DNA from: JACVCJ01 sp052437175
GTDB lineage: Bacteria > Bacteroidota > Bacteroidia > CAIKAF01
Length of the DNA stretch: 64,000 bases
Assembly (NCBI GenBank): GCA_052437175.1
Contig: JBQVOK010000001.1
Span: 1-64,000 of the forward strand
Direction: 5' to 3'
Of this stretch, positions 54,044 through 62,370 are shown piece after piece. Position 1 is the first letter of the stretch, and every line of letters begins with the position of its first letter. The notes beneath the pieces are model-generated. The model was not told the origin of the DNA. It saw only the letters and a list, made by a program, of their open reading frames with translations, and did not search any database. Made by a program: the position numbers and the translations under genes.

Positions 54044-55192
54044 ATGGAACCCAATACCCCTGTAGCCCCCACTGCTGAAGATATGCAGCGGCAGATCACT
54101 GAACTTTTTAATTACAATCCGGCACCCAGAACGGAGTTTGCCCCCGACCTTTTTTCCCTTTCGGGTTTCCCGCATTACGAAGATGTGCTGAGCAACTGGT
54201 ATGCCTTCTTTTTCCGCAGCGACGAGCAGCACGGATTCGGCCGGCTTTTCGTACATGCCCTGCTGGACCTGATTCGCGAAAAAACAGCGAACACTCCTGA
54301 CAGTTTTATGGACCGCAGGGTTCAATGCAAGCGGGAAGTGCAAACGGATAAAGGAAATTACATCGATCTGGTGCTCTATGATGAAGAAAATGATACAAAT
54401 ACTTTTAATCAGGCAATACTGATCGAGAATAAGGTCTACCACTTTCTGCATAATGACCTGAAGGATTATTATGAGAGTATAAAAACGGCTGATTCCGCTC
54501 AAAAACGCGGCGTTTTGATGACCTTATGGCCGCAGAGCAATCTACCTCCGGAGTACGTAAATATTACGCACAGGGAATTTATCAAAAAAGTGCTTCTATT
54601 GCTGCCTCAATACTGGGGACACGCCGGCGAAAAATACCTTATTTACCTGAAAGATATCGAACAGAATATTCAACGTTTAACATCCGAAATGCAAATGAAT
54701 ACTAATATCCGTTTTTATTTTGAAAATACACCGAAGTTTCATACCATGCAAGAGGTGGCTGAAGATGCAGCAAAATTTGTTTATGGGCAGATTGAAGCGA
54801 CGGCTCGTCTCCTGAAACTCGAACCGGATGGCAAGCAGTATGACTATCGACATATCTGGCAGCGTGGGGTAGACCATATTTACTATACGGTTTTATTGAC
54901 CGACTTTTTTAAAGATGGAAAAACGATACATGTTGCTCTGGAGCTTTGGACGAAAAAGGCACTGGATTTGATGGCAGCTTATAATACAGCCTGCGCAGAT
55001 GTACATATTGGAAAAGATGTAATAATGAAAACGGTGTACGATGGAAAATCGAACTTTCATTACTATGCTTTTAAAACATACACTATTGAACCGGAGCAGA
55101 TTGAAAATCTGTCCGAAATACTGGCCACAGGTATAAAAGAAGACCTGGAGCCGATCCGTAAGGCCATAACGGCAGTATATACAACGGTATAG
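54044..55192 (+). CDS. PD-(D/E)XK nuclease superfamily protein
   Basis: This 382-residue protein carries the nuclease core at residues 90-145. It reads CKREVQTDKGNYIDLVLY (Glu and Asp ligands), then QAILIENKVYHFLHNDLKDY with the Glu-x-Lys strand and a conserved His/Asp/Tyr helix. This is the pattern of the PDDEXK_4 group. The N-terminal segment FSLSGFPHYEDVLSNWYAFF is the family's lead helix. The last 180 residues are a separate alpha/beta region. Such genes are often defence or mobile-element linked, yet this one stands alone between intergenic terminators. Confidence 0.8.
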   Translation: MEPNTPVAPTAEDMQRQITELFNYNPAPRTEFAPDLFSLSGFPHYEDVLSNWYAFFFRSDEQHGFGRLFVHALLDLIREKTANTPDSFMDRRVQCKREVQTDKGNYIDLVLYDEENDTNTFNQAILIENKVYHFLHNDLKDYYESIKTADSAQKRGVLMTLWPQSNLPPEYVNITHREFIKKVLLLLPQYWGHAGEKYLIYLKDIEQNIQRLTSEMQMNTNIRFYFENTPKFHTMQEVAEDAAKFVYGQIEATARLLKLEPDGKQYDYRHIWQRGVDHIYYTVLLTDFFKDGKTIHVALELWTKKALDLMAAYNTACADVHIGKDVIMKTVYDGKSNFHYYAFKTYTIEPEQIENLSEILATGIKEDLEPIRKAITAVYTTV

Positions 55193-55255
55193 TTCTGTTT
55201 GCCCGCTTCCTATTCACGCTGAAGTAAGCTCCTAGCTATAGGCTCATAGCTTATA

Positions 55256-56737
55256 TTACATAAACGGCGAGATCAGCCGCACGATGCGTTCCAGCAGTTT
55301 GCGTCCGCGGGAGCGGCGCTTTTGTTTGGCCAGGGTAAGCTCCCGGGCGTCTTCCAGGTCTTTGTAAAAAATATCGGCCAGCTGTGTGGCAGTCTCTTCG
55401 TCATAGATCAGGGCCGAGACCTCAAAATTGAGGTCGAAACTGCGCACATCCAGGTTGGCGGTACCCACAGAGGCCAGCGTACGGTCGATCACATAGGTTT
55501 TGGCGTGGACCAGTCCTTTGGTATACTGGTACACTTTTACGCCGGCGCGCAGCAGACTGTCAAAATACGCACGGGAGGCCACATCCACCAGGGTAGAATC
55601 ACTGCTTGCAGGCACCAGCAGCTTTACGTCTATACCGCTCAGCGCGGCTAAAACCAGGCTCTCCTGCAGACTGGAGTCCGGGATGTAATACGGCGTGGTG
55701 AGCAATATCTCTTTGCGGGCCAGGTTAATGGACTGTATAATGGAATACAGGATATTGGGCAGGTCGGAATCCGGGCCGCCGGAAACGATCTGTGCGTGGT
55801 AGCTGGCTTTTTCCGGCATGCCGGCATAAGGAAAGTAACGCCGGTCGATGACCAGGTTCTCGTTGCAGCAGAAATTCCAGTCGGACACAAACACCTGCTG
55901 CAGCGCCAGGGACGAAAGGCCTTTGATCATAATGTGCGTATCGCGCCAGTACCCTTCGGAATCCGGACTGTTGATGTAGCGGTCGGACACGTTAATGCCG
56001 CCCGTGAAACTGGTATGTCCGTCGATCACCACAATTTTACGGTGATTGCGGTAATTGAGGCGGTTGGCAAAACGGATGAGGCGGATCTTATTGAACGGAT
56101 GGGCCTGGATCCCGGCTTCCCGCAGGGAACGTACAATGGTTTTACGTATGCCGCGGCTCCCGAAATCGTCGTACAGGAAACGTACTTCCACGCCTTCGCG
56201 GGCCTTTTGGATCAGGATATCGCATATCTCCCGGCCTATGGCATCGTTCTCGTAAATGTAATACTCCATGTGGATGTGCGAACGGGCTTTTTTCAGCTCT
56301 TCGATCAGCAGGGGAAACAGCTCTTCGCCATTGATCAGCAGGCGTATCTCTTCATTGGGCAGCACGTGGTTACTCCCCGTTTTTTTATCGGAAAGCAGCT
56401 GTATCAGGCCTTTGTACTGCTGCAATACCTGGCGGTCCGACGCAGACAGGCAGCGTTCGGCCTCCTGCAGAAAGTGCCGGAAATCGGTTTTCACGGCTTC
56501 GTCTACCACCAGTTTACGGTTATACAGTTTTCGCTTACGGTAGTTAATGCCAAAGTAGAAGTAAAACAGGATGCCGAAAACCGGCACAAAGATGGCGAAC
56601 AGGAGATAGGCCAGGGTCTTGCTTACCGAGCGTGTATCGTAAATGATACGCATGCACGTAAATACGAGCAGCAACAGGTAGATCACCTGCACAATAATGT
56701 ACCACTTAGCATCTACAGACCAGAAAGCTTGGAGCAT
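55256..56737 (-). CDS. cls: Cardiolipin synthase (phospholipase D family)
   Basis: This 493-residue protein starts at the ATG at 56737 (MLQAFWSVDAKWY). It has two N-terminal transmembrane helices with the PLDc_N motif PVFGILFYFYFGINYRKRK and then two HKD motifs: HRKIVVIDGHTSFTGG and HAKTYVIDRTLASVGTANLD. Together these make one active site joining two phosphatidylglycerols to cardiolipin at the inner membrane. A longer start at 56794 is rejected because a consensus -7 box (56783-56790) lies downstream of it. The gene is divergent from mqo. Confidence 0.9.
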   Translation of the reverse strand: MLQAFWSVDAKWYIIVQVIYLLLLVFTCMRIIYDTRSVSKTLAYLLFAIFVPVFGILFYFYFGINYRKRKLYNRKLVVDEAVKTDFRHFLQEAERCLSASDRQVLQQYKGLIQLLSDKKTGSNHVLPNEEIRLLINGEELFPLLIEELKKARSHIHMEYYIYENDAIGREICDILIQKAREGVEVRFLYDDFGSRGIRKTIVRSLREAGIQAHPFNKIRLIRFANRLNYRNHRKIVVIDGHTSFTGGINVSDRYINSPDSEGYWRDTHIMIKGLSSLALQQVFVSDWNFCCNENLVIDRRYFPYAGMPEKASYHAQIVSGGPDSDLPNILYSIIQSINLARKEILLTTPYYIPDSSLQESLVLAALSGIDVKLLVPASSDSTLVDVASRAYFDSLLRAGVKVYQYTKGLVHAKTYVIDRTLASVGTANLDVRSFDLNFEVSALIYDEETATQLADIFYKDLEDARELTLAKQKRRSRGRKLLERIVRLISPFM

Positions 56738-56782
56738 AGATCGTATTTTTGATATGCGTTGCGGCGGATCGGCACCGTTCTT

Positions 56783-56790
56783 CAAATGTA
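56783..56790 (-). promoter_or_regulatory. -7 box of cls
   Basis: On the minus strand the bases read TACATTTG, an exact TAnnTTTG match. The transcript would begin near 56777, leaving a leader of about 40 bases before the ATG at 56737. Confidence 0.55.
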
Positions 56791-56887
56791 GCATAATCTT
56801 TCTTAAAAAGGGCAGAAAAATCCAGGCCCCGTAGCCGGACTTTTAGTACATTCATACCCGGCAATCTTCACACACAAATTACCGTAT

Positions 56888-58378
56888 ATGCAGCACAAAA
56901 CGCCATACACACAGACCGACGTACTGATGGTGGGCGCCGGTATCATGAGTACCACCCTGGCCATGTTGTTAAAAGAACTGGACCCGGACCTGAAGGTCCG
57001 CATACACGAAGTGCTCGATAAGCCTGCACAGGAGAGTTCCAACGCCTGGAACAATGCCGGTACCGGTCATGCCGCCCTCTGTGAACTGAATTACACGCCC
57101 ATGCTGCCCGACGGCAGTATCGATATCAATAAGGCCCTGGAAGTGAACACGGCCTTTGATCTTTCGCGGCAGTTCTGGACCTACCTGGTGAAGAAGGGCC
57201 TTATTCATAATCCGCAGGCGTTCCTGCACCCGGTGCCGCATTGCAGTTTTGTACGTGGTGAGGCCGATGTGGCCTACCTGAAAAAGCGCTTCGAAGTACT
57301 GTCGGCACACCCGCTGTACAAAGGAATGGAATATACCGAAGACCGGGCCCTGCTCAGCCGCTGGATGCCCCTGGTGATGGAAGGCCGCGATCCGCAGGAA
57401 AAAGTGGCTGCCACGCGCATGAGCACCGGAACGGATGTCGACTATGGAAAGCTTACCCGTCTGTACCTGGGACACCTGGCCAAAACACAGGATTTTTCCG
57501 TGACCTACCACAGTCGTGTCATGGACCTGGAGCGCAGCGGCGATGGCTGGAAGGTGGAGATCCGTAACGAAAAGAACGGGGAACATCAGCACATATATGC
57601 AAAATTTGTGTTCGTAGGCGCCGGCGGAGCTGCACTGCCGCTGTTGCAGAAGTCAGATATCCCGGAGGCACGGGGCTATGCAGGCTTCCCGGTGAGTGGC
57701 CTCTGGCTACGTACGGATAATCCAGTGCTTACTTCGCGGCACCATGCCAAAGTATACGGGAATGCGGCTGTGGGTGCCCCGCCCATGTCGGTTCCACACC
57801 TGGACACACGGCATGTGGACGGTAAAGTATCCCTGCTGTTTGGTCCCTTTGCCGGCTTTTCCACCAAATTCCTGAAACATGGCTCTTACCTGGACCTGTT
57901 TGGCTCCATCGACCGCGAGAACCTGTTGCCGCTGCTGGCCGTAGGCCGCGATAATTTTGCCCTGGAAAGATACCTGGTGGGTCAGGTGCTGGAGTCCGAC
58001 GAAAAACGTTTTGCCGCCCTGCGCGAGTTCTTTCCACTGGCCAAGGAGTCCGACTGGCACCTGGAACAGGCCGGACAGCGGGTACAGATCATTAAAAAGG
58101 ACAAGAAACACGGCGGCGTACTCAAATTCGGCACGGAAGTGATCTGTTCGGCCGATCATACCATCGCAGCCCTGCTGGGCGCTTCGCCGGGAGCATCTAC
58201 GGCGCCGGCCATCATGCTGAACGTGATCGAACAATGTTTCCCGGAACAGCTGCAACGCGCAGACTGGCAGCAGAAACTGAAGGAAATGATCCCGTCCTAC
58301 GGTGTTTCCCTGCAGGAAGAATCGGCCTTCTGCCTGAAGTTAAGGAAAGAAACGGGTAAGGTGCTGGGGATCGGGTAG
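56888..58378 (+). CDS. mqo: Malate:quinone oxidoreductase
   Basis: This 496-residue FAD enzyme has the Mqo layout: TDVLMVGAGIMSTTLAMLL (GxGxxS FAD loop), ESSNAWNNAGTGHAALCELN (family signature near residue 50), then VFVGAGGAALPLLQKS and GFPVSGLWLR. It oxidises malate to oxaloacetate and passes electrons to the quinone pool at the inner membrane, replacing or backing up malate dehydrogenase. Length is standard. The C-terminus carries LGASPGASTAPAIML with the usual GASPGAST motif. Confidence 0.96.
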   Translation: MQHKTPYTQTDVLMVGAGIMSTTLAMLLKELDPDLKVRIHEVLDKPAQESSNAWNNAGTGHAALCELNYTPMLPDGSIDINKALEVNTAFDLSRQFWTYLVKKGLIHNPQAFLHPVPHCSFVRGEADVAYLKKRFEVLSAHPLYKGMEYTEDRALLSRWMPLVMEGRDPQEKVAATRMSTGTDVDYGKLTRLYLGHLAKTQDFSVTYHSRVMDLERSGDGWKVEIRNEKNGEHQHIYAKFVFVGAGGAALPLLQKSDIPEARGYAGFPVSGLWLRTDNPVLTSRHHAKVYGNAAVGAPPMSVPHLDTRHVDGKVSLLFGPFAGFSTKFLKHGSYLDLFGSIDRENLLPLLAVGRDNFALERYLVGQVLESDEKRFAALREFFPLAKESDWHLEQAGQRVQIIKKDKKHGGVLKFGTEVICSADHTIAALLGASPGASTAPAIMLNVIEQCFPEQLQRADWQQKLKEMIPSYGVSLQEESAFCLKLRKETGKVLGIG

Positions 58379-58412
58379 AATACTACCCGGAAGATACTTG
58401 AGAGCTCGAGTA

Positions 58413-58718
58413 TTAAAACGCTACACTCAGTTTCAGCTGTGCACCGAAGCCCTCCTGTATGATACGCATGAGGGTGGAAAGCCGGATGTCACTGGCATTG
58501 TTTTCAATGCGGGAAATATACGTTTTGGTAGTACCGCATTTTTCCGCCAGTTCTTCCTGGGTAAGACCTTTTTCACGGCGGAGTTCCTGCAGCATAGCGC
58601 CCAGTTTGAACGCCTCAAACTCTTGTTCGTACTTCTCCCGGGTAGCCGTGCCGCGTTTGCCGTACTGCTCGTCGAGGTGATCGCTGAAGGACGTCAGGTT
58701 ATTTTTTGGCTTTTTCAT
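58413..58718 (-). CDS. HigA-like XRE antitoxin
   Basis: This 101-residue protein has a C-terminal HTH (GAMLQELRREKGLTQEELAE then TTKTYISRIENNASDIRLST). It follows a RelE/HigB-like toxin gene that it overlaps by 20 bases. In this class the toxin lies first and the XRE antitoxin second, binding the toxin and the shared promoter. The N-terminal 40 residues would hold the toxin. It should be a cytoplasmic repressor. Confidence 0.85.
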   Translation of the reverse strand: MKKPKNNLTSFSDHLDEQYGKRGTATREKYEQEFEAFKLGAMLQELRREKGLTQEELAEKCGTTKTYISRIENNASDIRLSTLMRIIQEGFGAQLKLSVAF

Positions 58719-59052
58719 GGAAGTATTCGTTTTTTAGTTTTTCTGCGAGTTTAATTTCTTTCTTTGGAGTTTTCTGCGTTTTCTTCTGAAATCCATTGAT
58801 AAGGATGATAAGCCGGCCTTTATCAAAAAAACAGAATACCCGGTAAATGTCTGAACCTGATTCTACACGTAGCTCGTAAAGACCTTCGCTTCCTGTAATG
58901 TGTTTCAGAAACTTTTCGGGAATTCTCTGTTCGCTGGCAATAAGTTGCAGTGTCCAGTTGAACTTTTTCCTGGTTTCCGGTCTTAACGTCCGGAAAAAAT
59001 CCAGGTAATAGCTCTTGTAATAGAGTATTTCCCTGATAAATGGATCTGACAT
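58699..59052 (-). CDS. RelE/HigB-like toxin (phage-derived Gp49-like)
   Basis: This 117-residue basic protein has the RelE/ParE/HigB fold features: KKFNWTLQLIASEQRIPEKF, then KHITGSEGLYELRVESGSD and IYRVFCFFDKGRLIILINGF. It ends with a Lys-rich tail. The LYELRVESGSDIYRVFCFFD segment is the Gp49-like motif. Such toxins cleave mRNA at the ribosome. It is first of a two-gene unit with the XRE antitoxin. Whether it is active is not shown. Confidence 0.85.
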   Translation of the reverse strand: MSDPFIREILYYKSYYLDFFRTLRPETRKKFNWTLQLIASEQRIPEKFLKHITGSEGLYELRVESGSDIYRVFCFFDKGRLIILINGFQKKTQKTPKKEIKLAEKLKNEYFHEKAKK

Positions 59053-59147
59053 TTTAAAGATTGGTAAAGCACAAAGTTACCTAATCCGGTAACATTTTGC
59101 AAGCATTATTTTTGAACTAAGCCTGTTTTTATGAACAACCCTTGTAT

Positions 59148-60470
59148 TTACTGGCTCTCTTTCCTGAATTCTTCCCCCAGCCCCGCTTTCAGAATCCTTA
59201 GCTCTTTGATCCTTCCTTTTTCGTCTCGCAGAAATCCCACTACGATCTCCGGCTGATCGGCGCGGTAAAAACGATCCGGAGCTTCAGGGATCAGTTCCTG
59301 ATCGAAGGTGTTGTGGTACAGTTTCCCTTTACGATACAGAATGTGCTGTGTGCTGTACCGGCCTGCGTAGCGTTTTTGTATACGCGGTGCCGGTTGCAGC
59401 GGAATATGCGGTCCGCCCGGCTCTACGGTTTTGCCGAAGACGATACCCGCCAGGGCACAGGCATAGAGATGCGAGGGGGATTGATTATTGGAAAGTACGA
59501 CGATGGTCAGATCCTCATCCGGGTAGTAATGAAAGGACGTACAGGCGCCGAAAAACAGTCCGTCGTGCATATACAGGCGATGCACCTGGTTAAATGGGGG
59601 ATCGATCAGCAGGCCATAGCCCCAGTGTTGACCGTTATGTATATGAAGCATGGAATCCCGCAGGGCAGGAGAAAGCAGCAGGCTGTCCCGGAACAGGGCT
59701 TTCTGCCAGCGCAGCAGATCAGCGGTAGTGCTGTATACGCCGTCATGGCCGGTGTTTAAAGCCCGGTTTACGGGAGGGCTCGGAATATATATGCCGTTTT
59801 TAGGATAGCTGCCGGCCGCTGTATGTGAAGGCAGGGGAGAGCCGTCGCCGGCGAAGGAATGCTGCATGCCGGCCGGGACAAAGATCGAATCGTGCAGGTA
59901 GGCGGCCCAGGTTTTTCCGCTTACTTTTTCGAGGATACGGGCTAGTAAGTAATAACCTGTATTGCTGTACGCAACATCGCTGCCCGGGTCAAAAAGCAGG
60001 GGCTGTTTCTGCAGGAAACGGATCACAGAATCCGGTGAAATATTGTTGTTACCGACGTAGAGGGAATCGAAGTCCATGTTCAGGCCGGAACTGTGTGAAA
60101 GTAAGTGGTGTATCGTAATACGTTCTTCCGAAGGAAATCCCGGGAAAAAATCTTCCAGCGCCGAATACAGGGCCAGCTGTCTGCTTTCTACCAGTTGCAG
60201 TACGGCCAGGGCGGTAAATTGCTTGGACACCGAAGCGAGGCTGAAACGTGTGTGGGTATCGTTGGGAACGGCATCCGACGCCATTCCGTACGCTTTATGC
60301 AACAGCACCGAGCCTCCCTGGGCCAGCAGCACACTGCCGCTGAAACCGTGGATCTTGTGCCGGCCGTCCATATAATGCTGCAGTCGCTGCGGAAGACTAT
60401 CCTGTGCAAAGGCCCGGAAAGCCGGACAGGCAGACAGCAAGACAAACAGGAGACGCAATGCCGGCTTCAT
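59148..60470 (-). CDS. Serine hydrolase (class C beta-lactamase fold)
   Basis: This 440-residue exported protein has a signal peptide MKPALRLLFVLLSACPAF. The beta-lactamase/esterase core has SVSK (Ser80 to Lys83), YSN at residues 168-170 and a later MHDGLFFG in the third-motif position. The C-terminal 110 residues hold a small extra domain. Members are D-amino peptidases, esterases or penicillin-binding-like enzymes, and true beta-lactamases are a minority. It is translationally coupled to a MarR gene (ATGA overlap), so its level should follow that regulator and the operator upstream. Confidence 0.85.
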   Translation of the reverse strand: MKPALRLLFVLLSACPAFRAFAQDSLPQRLQHYMDGRHKIHGFSGSVLLAQGGSVLLHKAYGMASDAVPNDTHTRFSLASVSKQFTALAVLQLVESRQLALYSALEDFFPGFPSEERITIHHLLSHSSGLNMDFDSLYVGNNNISPDSVIRFLQKQPLLFDPGSDVAYSNTGYYLLARILEKVSGKTWAAYLHDSIFVPAGMQHSFAGDGSPLPSHTAAGSYPKNGIYIPSPPVNRALNTGHDGVYSTTADLLRWQKALFRDSLLLSPALRDSMLHIHNGQHWGYGLLIDPPFNQVHRLYMHDGLFFGACTSFHYYPDEDLTIVVLSNNQSPSHLYACALAGIVFGKTVEPGGPHIPLQPAPRIQKRYAGRYSTQHILYRKGKLYHNTFDQELIPEAPDRFYRADQPEIVVGFLRDEKGRIKELRILKAGLGEEFRKESQ

Positions 60471-60904
60471 GAGCGACAGTTTTGAATGATTTTATTCAGA
60501 CTACGGTACAGTTCTGCCGTTTCTTTTTCCGAAAAACCCTGCAGGGCCGTTTCCCGGTTGAGGCGTATGGCTGGCTCCAGTTTACGCAGGGCCTTCCGGC
60601 CTTTGGAAGTGATGCAGAGATTGAACTTGCGGCGGTCCCGGGTGTTCATGGTACGGTCCAGGAACCCGTTGCGGACCATCAGTTCGATCATACGGGTAAC
60701 CGAAGCGGCGTCTTTAAATATAAGGGCGGCGATCTCTTTCTGCGAGAGATAGGGTTTTTTATCCAGGACAATGAGCACCAGGCACTGGTCTACGGTTATA
60801 TCGGGGATTACGGCCTCGATCTGTTGCTGGCAGAAACGGCGGTATTCCTTAATGGCTTCTTCCAGCGAATACAATACGGTGTGGGTAGGAGTATCAAAAA
60901 TCAT
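60467..60904 (-). CDS. MarR-family transcriptional regulator
   Basis: This 145-residue protein has the winged HTH order: AEVIPDITVDQCLVLIVL-like helix, LSQKEIAALIFKDAASVTRM (recognition helix), IELMVRNGFLDRTM and then NTRDRRKFNLCITSKGRKAL (wing with DxRxxxxxLT-like core). It starts at the ATG at 60904; a longer TTG-led frame would begin inside the operator. The promoter (TTG-N20-TATATTTG) overlaps a perfect 24-base palindrome (60925-60948). Autorepression with release by a small ligand is therefore likely, co-controlling the serine hydrolase. Confidence 0.9.
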   Translation of the reverse strand: MIFDTPTHTVLYSLEEAIKEYRRFCQQQIEAVIPDITVDQCLVLIVLDKKPYLSQKEIAALIFKDAASVTRMIELMVRNGFLDRTMNTRDRRKFNLCITSKGRKALRKLEPAIRLNRETALQGFSEKETAELYRSLNKIIQNCRS

Positions 60905-60921
60905 GATATCTTTATTTGATA

Positions 60922-60952
60922 CAAATATAATTGATATATCAATTATATGCAA
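60922..60952 (-). promoter_or_regulatory. Promoter and perfect 24-base operator of the MarR operon
   Basis: On the minus strand TTG (60950-60952), 20 bases, then TATATTTG (60922-60929) form the promoter. A perfect 24-base palindrome with ATATAATTGATA half-sites spans 60925-60948, filling the gap and overlapping the -7 box. A bound dimer would block RNA polymerase. The start site falls about 10 bases before the ATG. Confidence 0.85.
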
Positions 60953-61031
60953 TAACGAAATTTTTAATCAGGCTTTAGATCATGATGAATATTTTGTGCT
61001 GTAAAGCAGAGATCAGCCTGTTTCCATTTGA

Positions 61032-61064
61032 TGCAAATACAATCCGATAACTCAACTATTTGCA
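61032..61064 (-). promoter_or_regulatory. Degraded copy of the MarR promoter/operator
   Basis: On the minus strand a TGTATTTG-CATCAAAT segment and a flanking inverted pair TGCAAATA/TATTTGCA echo the functional site (TATATTTG-TATCAAAT). Half-sites are partly lost. It probably derives from the same sequence. Confidence 0.4.
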
Positions 61065-61163
61065 GGGAGAAATGTTTGATTCTGACATAAGATTCTGGCA
61101 GCCGCTTATCTTAGGCTTTCTGCATTTCAAGATTTTTAAGATGCGATGACTACCTGGGTGCCG

Positions 61164-61270
61164 TTAAGCATTAATCTCAAACTTCATTGCGTATAACACG
61201 CTGTAAATTAGCGTGTAAAGAATCACCATGTCTATATTTGATGAAAATATAATTGATGTGTCAATTATAT
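61164..61270 (-). pseudogene. Second MarR-type operator with possible decayed 5' end of a paralogue
   Basis: An operator (61247-61270) has perfect 10-base arms ATATAATTGA/TCAATTATAT around four bases. Its -7 box is spoiled (TATATTTT). On the minus strand it is followed by CATCAAATATAGACATGG, aligning with the leader and ATG of the MarR gene. The 21 codons that follow (61229 to 61164) include SVLYAMKFEI against TVLYSLEEAI of the real protein, then a stop. This looks like a 5' remnant of a lost MarR paralogue. Similarity is short, so confidence is low. Confidence 0.4.
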
Positions 61271-61332
61271 ACGAGCCCATCCCGGAAACTGAATGTATAA
61301 CGTATGCATACTGCCGGCCGTCTGCCGTTTAA

Positions 61333-61361
61333 AACAAACCCCCGCCCGTAAGGGCAGGGGC
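61333..61361 (-). terminator. Terminator of the small secreted protein operon
   Basis: CCCCGCCC/GGGCAGGGG with a GTAA loop and a one-base bulge. On the minus strand it is followed by GTTTGTTTT. It lies 29 bases beyond the stop of the 108-residue protein. Confidence 0.75.
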
Positions 61362-61389
61362 TGTAACCAAACGTTTCTATGGGCAATAC

Positions 61390-61716
61390 CTACAGCTTGC
61401 TGAGTAATTGTACTTTCCCGTTCATATCGGCCGAAGCGGTCAGGATCAGATCCCCTTTTTTGCCTCCTTCATAATAATAGAGTTTGTCTCCCTCGTCCAT
61501 CTTCAGCGTAGTGGTAGCTCCTTTCGTCAACGTGTAGGAACCGCCGCTGCCGGCATTGTAAACACGTACTTCGTCGTCGGTATCGTTTTTGATCTTGATC
61601 TCGATACTGCCTGAAACGGCATGACTAAAGGCCGGACCGGGAGCGGTACACACGGCGGCAATACCTGTACTGCCCAGCAGGGCCAGTGTAAAGGCGGATA
61701 CGATCAGTTTTTTCAT
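61390..61716 (-). CDS. Small secreted protein of unknown function
   Basis: This 108-residue protein has a signal peptide (KKLIVSAFTLALLGSTGIAA) and a mature part of alternating short strands (IEIKIKNDTDDEVRVYN, TTTLKMDEGDKLYYYEGG). The pattern suggests a small beta-sandwich. No family is recognised. It lies 26 bases after another small exported protein and has a terminator behind it, so the two likely form one operon. Confidence 0.7.
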   Translation of the reverse strand: MKKLIVSAFTLALLGSTGIAAVCTAPGPAFSHAVSGSIEIKIKNDTDDEVRVYNAGSGGSYTLTKGATTTLKMDEGDKLYYYEGGKKGDLILTASADMNGKVQLLSKL

Positions 61717-61742
61717 ATTTGTTTTACTTTATCAGGTTATAC

Positions 61743-62174
61743 TTATTTATTGCGGGCCGCCAGCAGGGCTTCATTCGCCTGTTTATCGGTCCATTTTGCT
61801 ACCCTGGGTTTGTCTTTGGCGTATACGTTCTGTACATAATCGCCGCCATTGAACGAAAGATCGGGCATGCCCAGGAACTGTACAAATACGCCGGGTTCCA
61901 TCTCAATAATGAAAATGTCCATATTGAGCATTTTGTAGGTAACCAGTCCCAGCTGTTCACTGAGCGGGCTGTAATACTGCATCAGGTAGTAGAAATCATG
62001 TGAGGTGTAGGTGATCTCGTTCACCGGGTTTTCCTCCCAGTCTTTGTCCCTGTGCGTAAAGGTTACACTCTGGCCTTCTCGGTTGTAATACGTTCCGCTC
62101 AGCTTCGAAAAGTCCTGCTGTCCGTAGAGCATACCCGTTAACAACAGGCTCAGTAAAAGAATCATGTGTCTCAT
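61743..62174 (-). CDS. Small secreted protein of unknown function, first of a two-gene operon
   Basis: This 143-residue protein has a signal peptide (MRHMILLLSLLLTGMLYGQQ). The mature part reads KLSGTYYNREGQSVTFTHRD, MDIFIIEMEPGVFVQFLG and KWTDKQANEALLAARNK. No family is recognised. A TAGTTTTG -7 box lies 24-31 bases upstream. It shares its transcript with the 108-residue protein. Confidence 0.7.
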   Translation of the reverse strand: MRHMILLLSLLLTGMLYGQQDFSKLSGTYYNREGQSVTFTHRDKDWEENPVNEITYTSHDFYYLMQYYSPLSEQLGLVTYKMLNMDIFIIEMEPGVFVQFLGMPDLSFNGGDYVQNVYAKDKPRVAKWTDKQANEALLAARNK

Positions 62175-62197
62175 AACAGAATGTTTAATTTTGATGG

Positions 62198-62205
62198 CAA
62201 AACTA
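62198..62205 (-). promoter_or_regulatory. -7 box of the two-gene secreted-protein operon
   Basis: Minus strand bases read TAGTTTTG, an exact TAnnTTTG match 24 bases before the ATG at 62174. A -33 TTG is not clear. Confidence 0.5.
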
Positions 62206-62370
62206 TCGGGCAGGAGCGGTGTTTTTCTTCATTTTTGACCGGAACCGGCTCCGGTTTGTTGAACAAGGGATGGTATTGAGTAAGCATACATGGTTATGAC
62301 TTTACCAAGCCGAAGGGCTTTTTCACCAAACGGGAGCTGTTATCTGCCGGCCGATATCTATTTTTGTACC

